NCBI GenBank assembly: GCA_910585565.1
Contig: CAJUFC010000176.1
Span: forward strand, 1 to 5,967
Direction: 5' to 3'
DNA length: 5,967 nt
Source of the DNA: an uncultured Eggerthellaceae bacterium
GTDB taxonomy: Bacteria > Actinomycetota > Coriobacteriia > Coriobacteriales > Eggerthellaceae
Part shown: positions 5,025 to 5,967 of the stretch, piece after piece
How positions within the stretch are numbered: position 1 is the first letter of the stretch
How the letters are laid out: each line of letters starts with the position of its first letter
Made by a program: the position numbers and the translations under genes
Notes under the pieces: model-generated
Databases searched by the model: none
Told to the model about the DNA's origin: nothing
What the model saw: the letters and a program-made list of their open reading frames with translations, nothing else

Positions 5025-5967
5025 TTACCCGCTTGTCATCACTGTCACTTTCACGTGGGCGATCGGCAGGGCGGCGTCATGACCCACCTTCACGCCCAGC
5101 TTGTCGGATATCGCAAGCGCGTAGGCAATCCGCAGCCGCTCGCTCGGGTCGGCGCCTTGCCAGCCGTCGTCTTCGGCAACGCCGGCATACGAGAACGCCG
5201 CAAGCGCCCAGGCGCCACGCTCAGCGGCGGCAATCTCGCGCCGTTCGCCTGCCAGGGCAAGCTGCACCGCGCCTGCGGCCCGCTCGCTCTTGAGCGACAG
5301 GCTCGAGGCAGCCACGCCCTCCTCCCACACCGCACCCTCTGCGGTCTCGAAGAACGCAGCCAGCTCGCCTTGGTCGCTGGTGAGCTCGAGCGCCGACACC
5401 TCGACCGGGACGACGGTGCGGCTCTTGATGGCATACGCCTCCGCATCTGGCCCCAGCGCCTCGCGCGTCGAGGCGTCAACCGCAAAGCCCACGCTCACTG
5501 GCACCGTCACGTCCAGGCGCAACTCCCACTTGGCCCACAGCGCGAGATCGGACGTCACCTGATCGCCGAACTTCCACTGGTGCGCAAACGTGCCGTCGTC
5601 GGTGAACCAGCCCGCAAACTGATATCCCGTGCGCTTGGGCGCCTTCACCGGGTCTTCCTCGGGCACCGTGCCGAACTTCTCCACGTCTTCGACGACATGC
5701 GTGCTTCCCGTGCCGTCGTTGAAGTAAAACGTCACGTCAAAGGGGCCGTCCTCCACCGTGCCCGAGTCTTTCCACTGGGCATACAGGCTGACCGAGCCGC
5801 CAGCCACCGCCGTGAGGTTGGGCACAGACGAACCCGGCGCATAGGAGGTCCCGGTGCCGTCTGGCTGGGTGTTCCATCCGTCGAAGTCCTTGCCATAGGG
5901 CTTTGATGCACCCACGGCGCTCAGCTCGTCCCAACTCAGGAACGTGAGCGTGGCGTCGTCATACGTA
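5025..5967 (-). CDS. Secreted/surface protein with Listeria-Bacteroides (InlB B-type) repeats, C-terminal part
   Basis: The frame enters from the right edge with no start inside the window that I would trust, and ends with TAA at 5025-5027, leaving 313 visible residues. A GTG at 5913-5915 is in frame but lies inside the repeat region with no ribosome binding site, so it is unlikely to be the true start. Two repeats of the Flg_new/InlB B-repeat type (PF09479) are visible, ending in LYAQWK and LWAKWEL. They are followed by a domain of about 165 residues that opens with a beta-rich LDVTVPVSVGFAVD stretch and ends in VKVTVMTSG. Such repeats are typical of secreted or surface proteins, often adhesive. 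There is no LPXTG motif, hydrophobic anchor helix or positively charged tail at the C-terminus, so any attachment must come from upstream parts or another mechanism. The signal peptide is outside the window. It converges with the CmpB-family gene and shows no functional link to it. Confidence 0.85.
   Translation of the reverse strand, partial: TYDDATLTFLSWDELSAVGASKPYGKDFDGWNTQPDGTGTSYAPGSSVPNLTAVAGGSVSLYAQWKDSGTVEDGPFDVTFYFNDGTGSTHVVEDVEKFGTVPEEDPVKAPKRTGYQFAGWFTDDGTFAHQWKFGDQVTSDLALWAKWELRLDVTVPVSVGFAVDASTREALGPDAEAYAIKSRTVVPVEVSALELTSDQGELAAFFETAEGAVWEEGVAASSLSLKSERAAGAVQLALAGERREIAAAERGAWALAAFSYAGVAEDDGWQGADPSERLRIAYALAISDKLGVKVGHDAALPIAHVKVTVMTSG
5526..5738 (-). repeat. InlB B-type repeat 2 (protein repeat)
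   Basis: This encodes about 71 residues from FDVTFYFNDGTG to DLALWAKW. It shows the usual pattern: an opening beta strand (VTFYFNDG), a conserved Pro/Lys region (DPVKAPKRTGYQFAGWFTD) and a closing LWAKW. It is the more complete of the two copies in the window. Confidence 0.8.
5772..5904 (-). repeat. InlB B-type repeat 1 (protein repeat, start uncertain)
   Basis: This encodes KPYGKDFDGWNTQPDGTGTS followed by YAPGSSV and the closing VSLYAQW, a classic Listeria-Bacteroides repeat end. The sequence upstream (TLTFLSWDEL) does not give a clear opening strand, so the N-terminal boundary of this copy is a guess. A 12-residue acidic spacer separates it from repeat 2. Confidence 0.7.

Noticed and set aside
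5019..5032. GCGGG/CCCGC inverted repeat over the stop codon of the surface-protein gene as a terminator
   Set aside because: The stem is only 5 bp and no T-tract follows on the minus strand, so it is too weak to call a terminator.
4893..5906. Plus-strand open frame of 337 codons opposite the surface-protein gene
   Set aside because: The product is Arg/His/Leu-rich without domains, whereas the minus strand encodes unmistakable Listeria-Bacteroides repeats.

Overview
The window is GC-rich bacterial DNA with G/C-ending codons, good Shine-Dalgarno sites and short intergenic regions. Amino-acid permeases with Ala/Pro-rich tails, a CmpB-family membrane protein and a secreted protein with Listeria-Bacteroides repeats together suggest a gut or oral actinobacterium of the Coriobacteriia/Eggerthellaceae type. 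That placement is inference; no marker gene proves it.

Layout. (1) Positions 1-3502, minus strand: an apparent two-gene operon of APC-superfamily transporters. The upstream gene (1265-3502) encodes a GadC-like amino-acid antiporter with an unusual cytosolic C-terminal tail of about 260 residues. After 74 bases that contain a perfect 13-bp hairpin comes a PuuP-like permease (start at 1190), which runs off the left edge of the window. (2) Positions 3503-3742: a divergent intergenic region with an AT-rich promoter candidate and a leader inverted repeat that could mask the ribosome binding site of the antiporter gene. (3) Positions 3743-4708, plus strand: a membrane protein of the CmpB family (PF06541, called 'putative ABC transporter permease'), with an extra N-terminal membrane segment and charged linker. 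(4) Positions 4709-5024: a gene-free convergent region with three successive inverted repeats, one of them a good Rho-independent terminator. (5) Positions 5025-5967, minus strand: the C-terminal part of a secreted or surface protein with InlB B-type (Listeria-Bacteroides) repeats and a beta-rich C-terminal domain, but no sorting signal.

Function. The two permeases probably act on related substrates, for example exchange of an amino acid for its decarboxylation product plus uptake of an amine or amino acid. No decarboxylase or other enzyme lies in the window to fix the substrate. The CmpB-family gene and the surface-protein gene are separate transcription units with no visible link to the transporters. 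No RNA gene, CRISPR array, transposase or phage gene was found. The most unusual features are the long tail of the antiporter, the Ala-rich tails on both permeases, and the possible leader switch in front of the antiporter.
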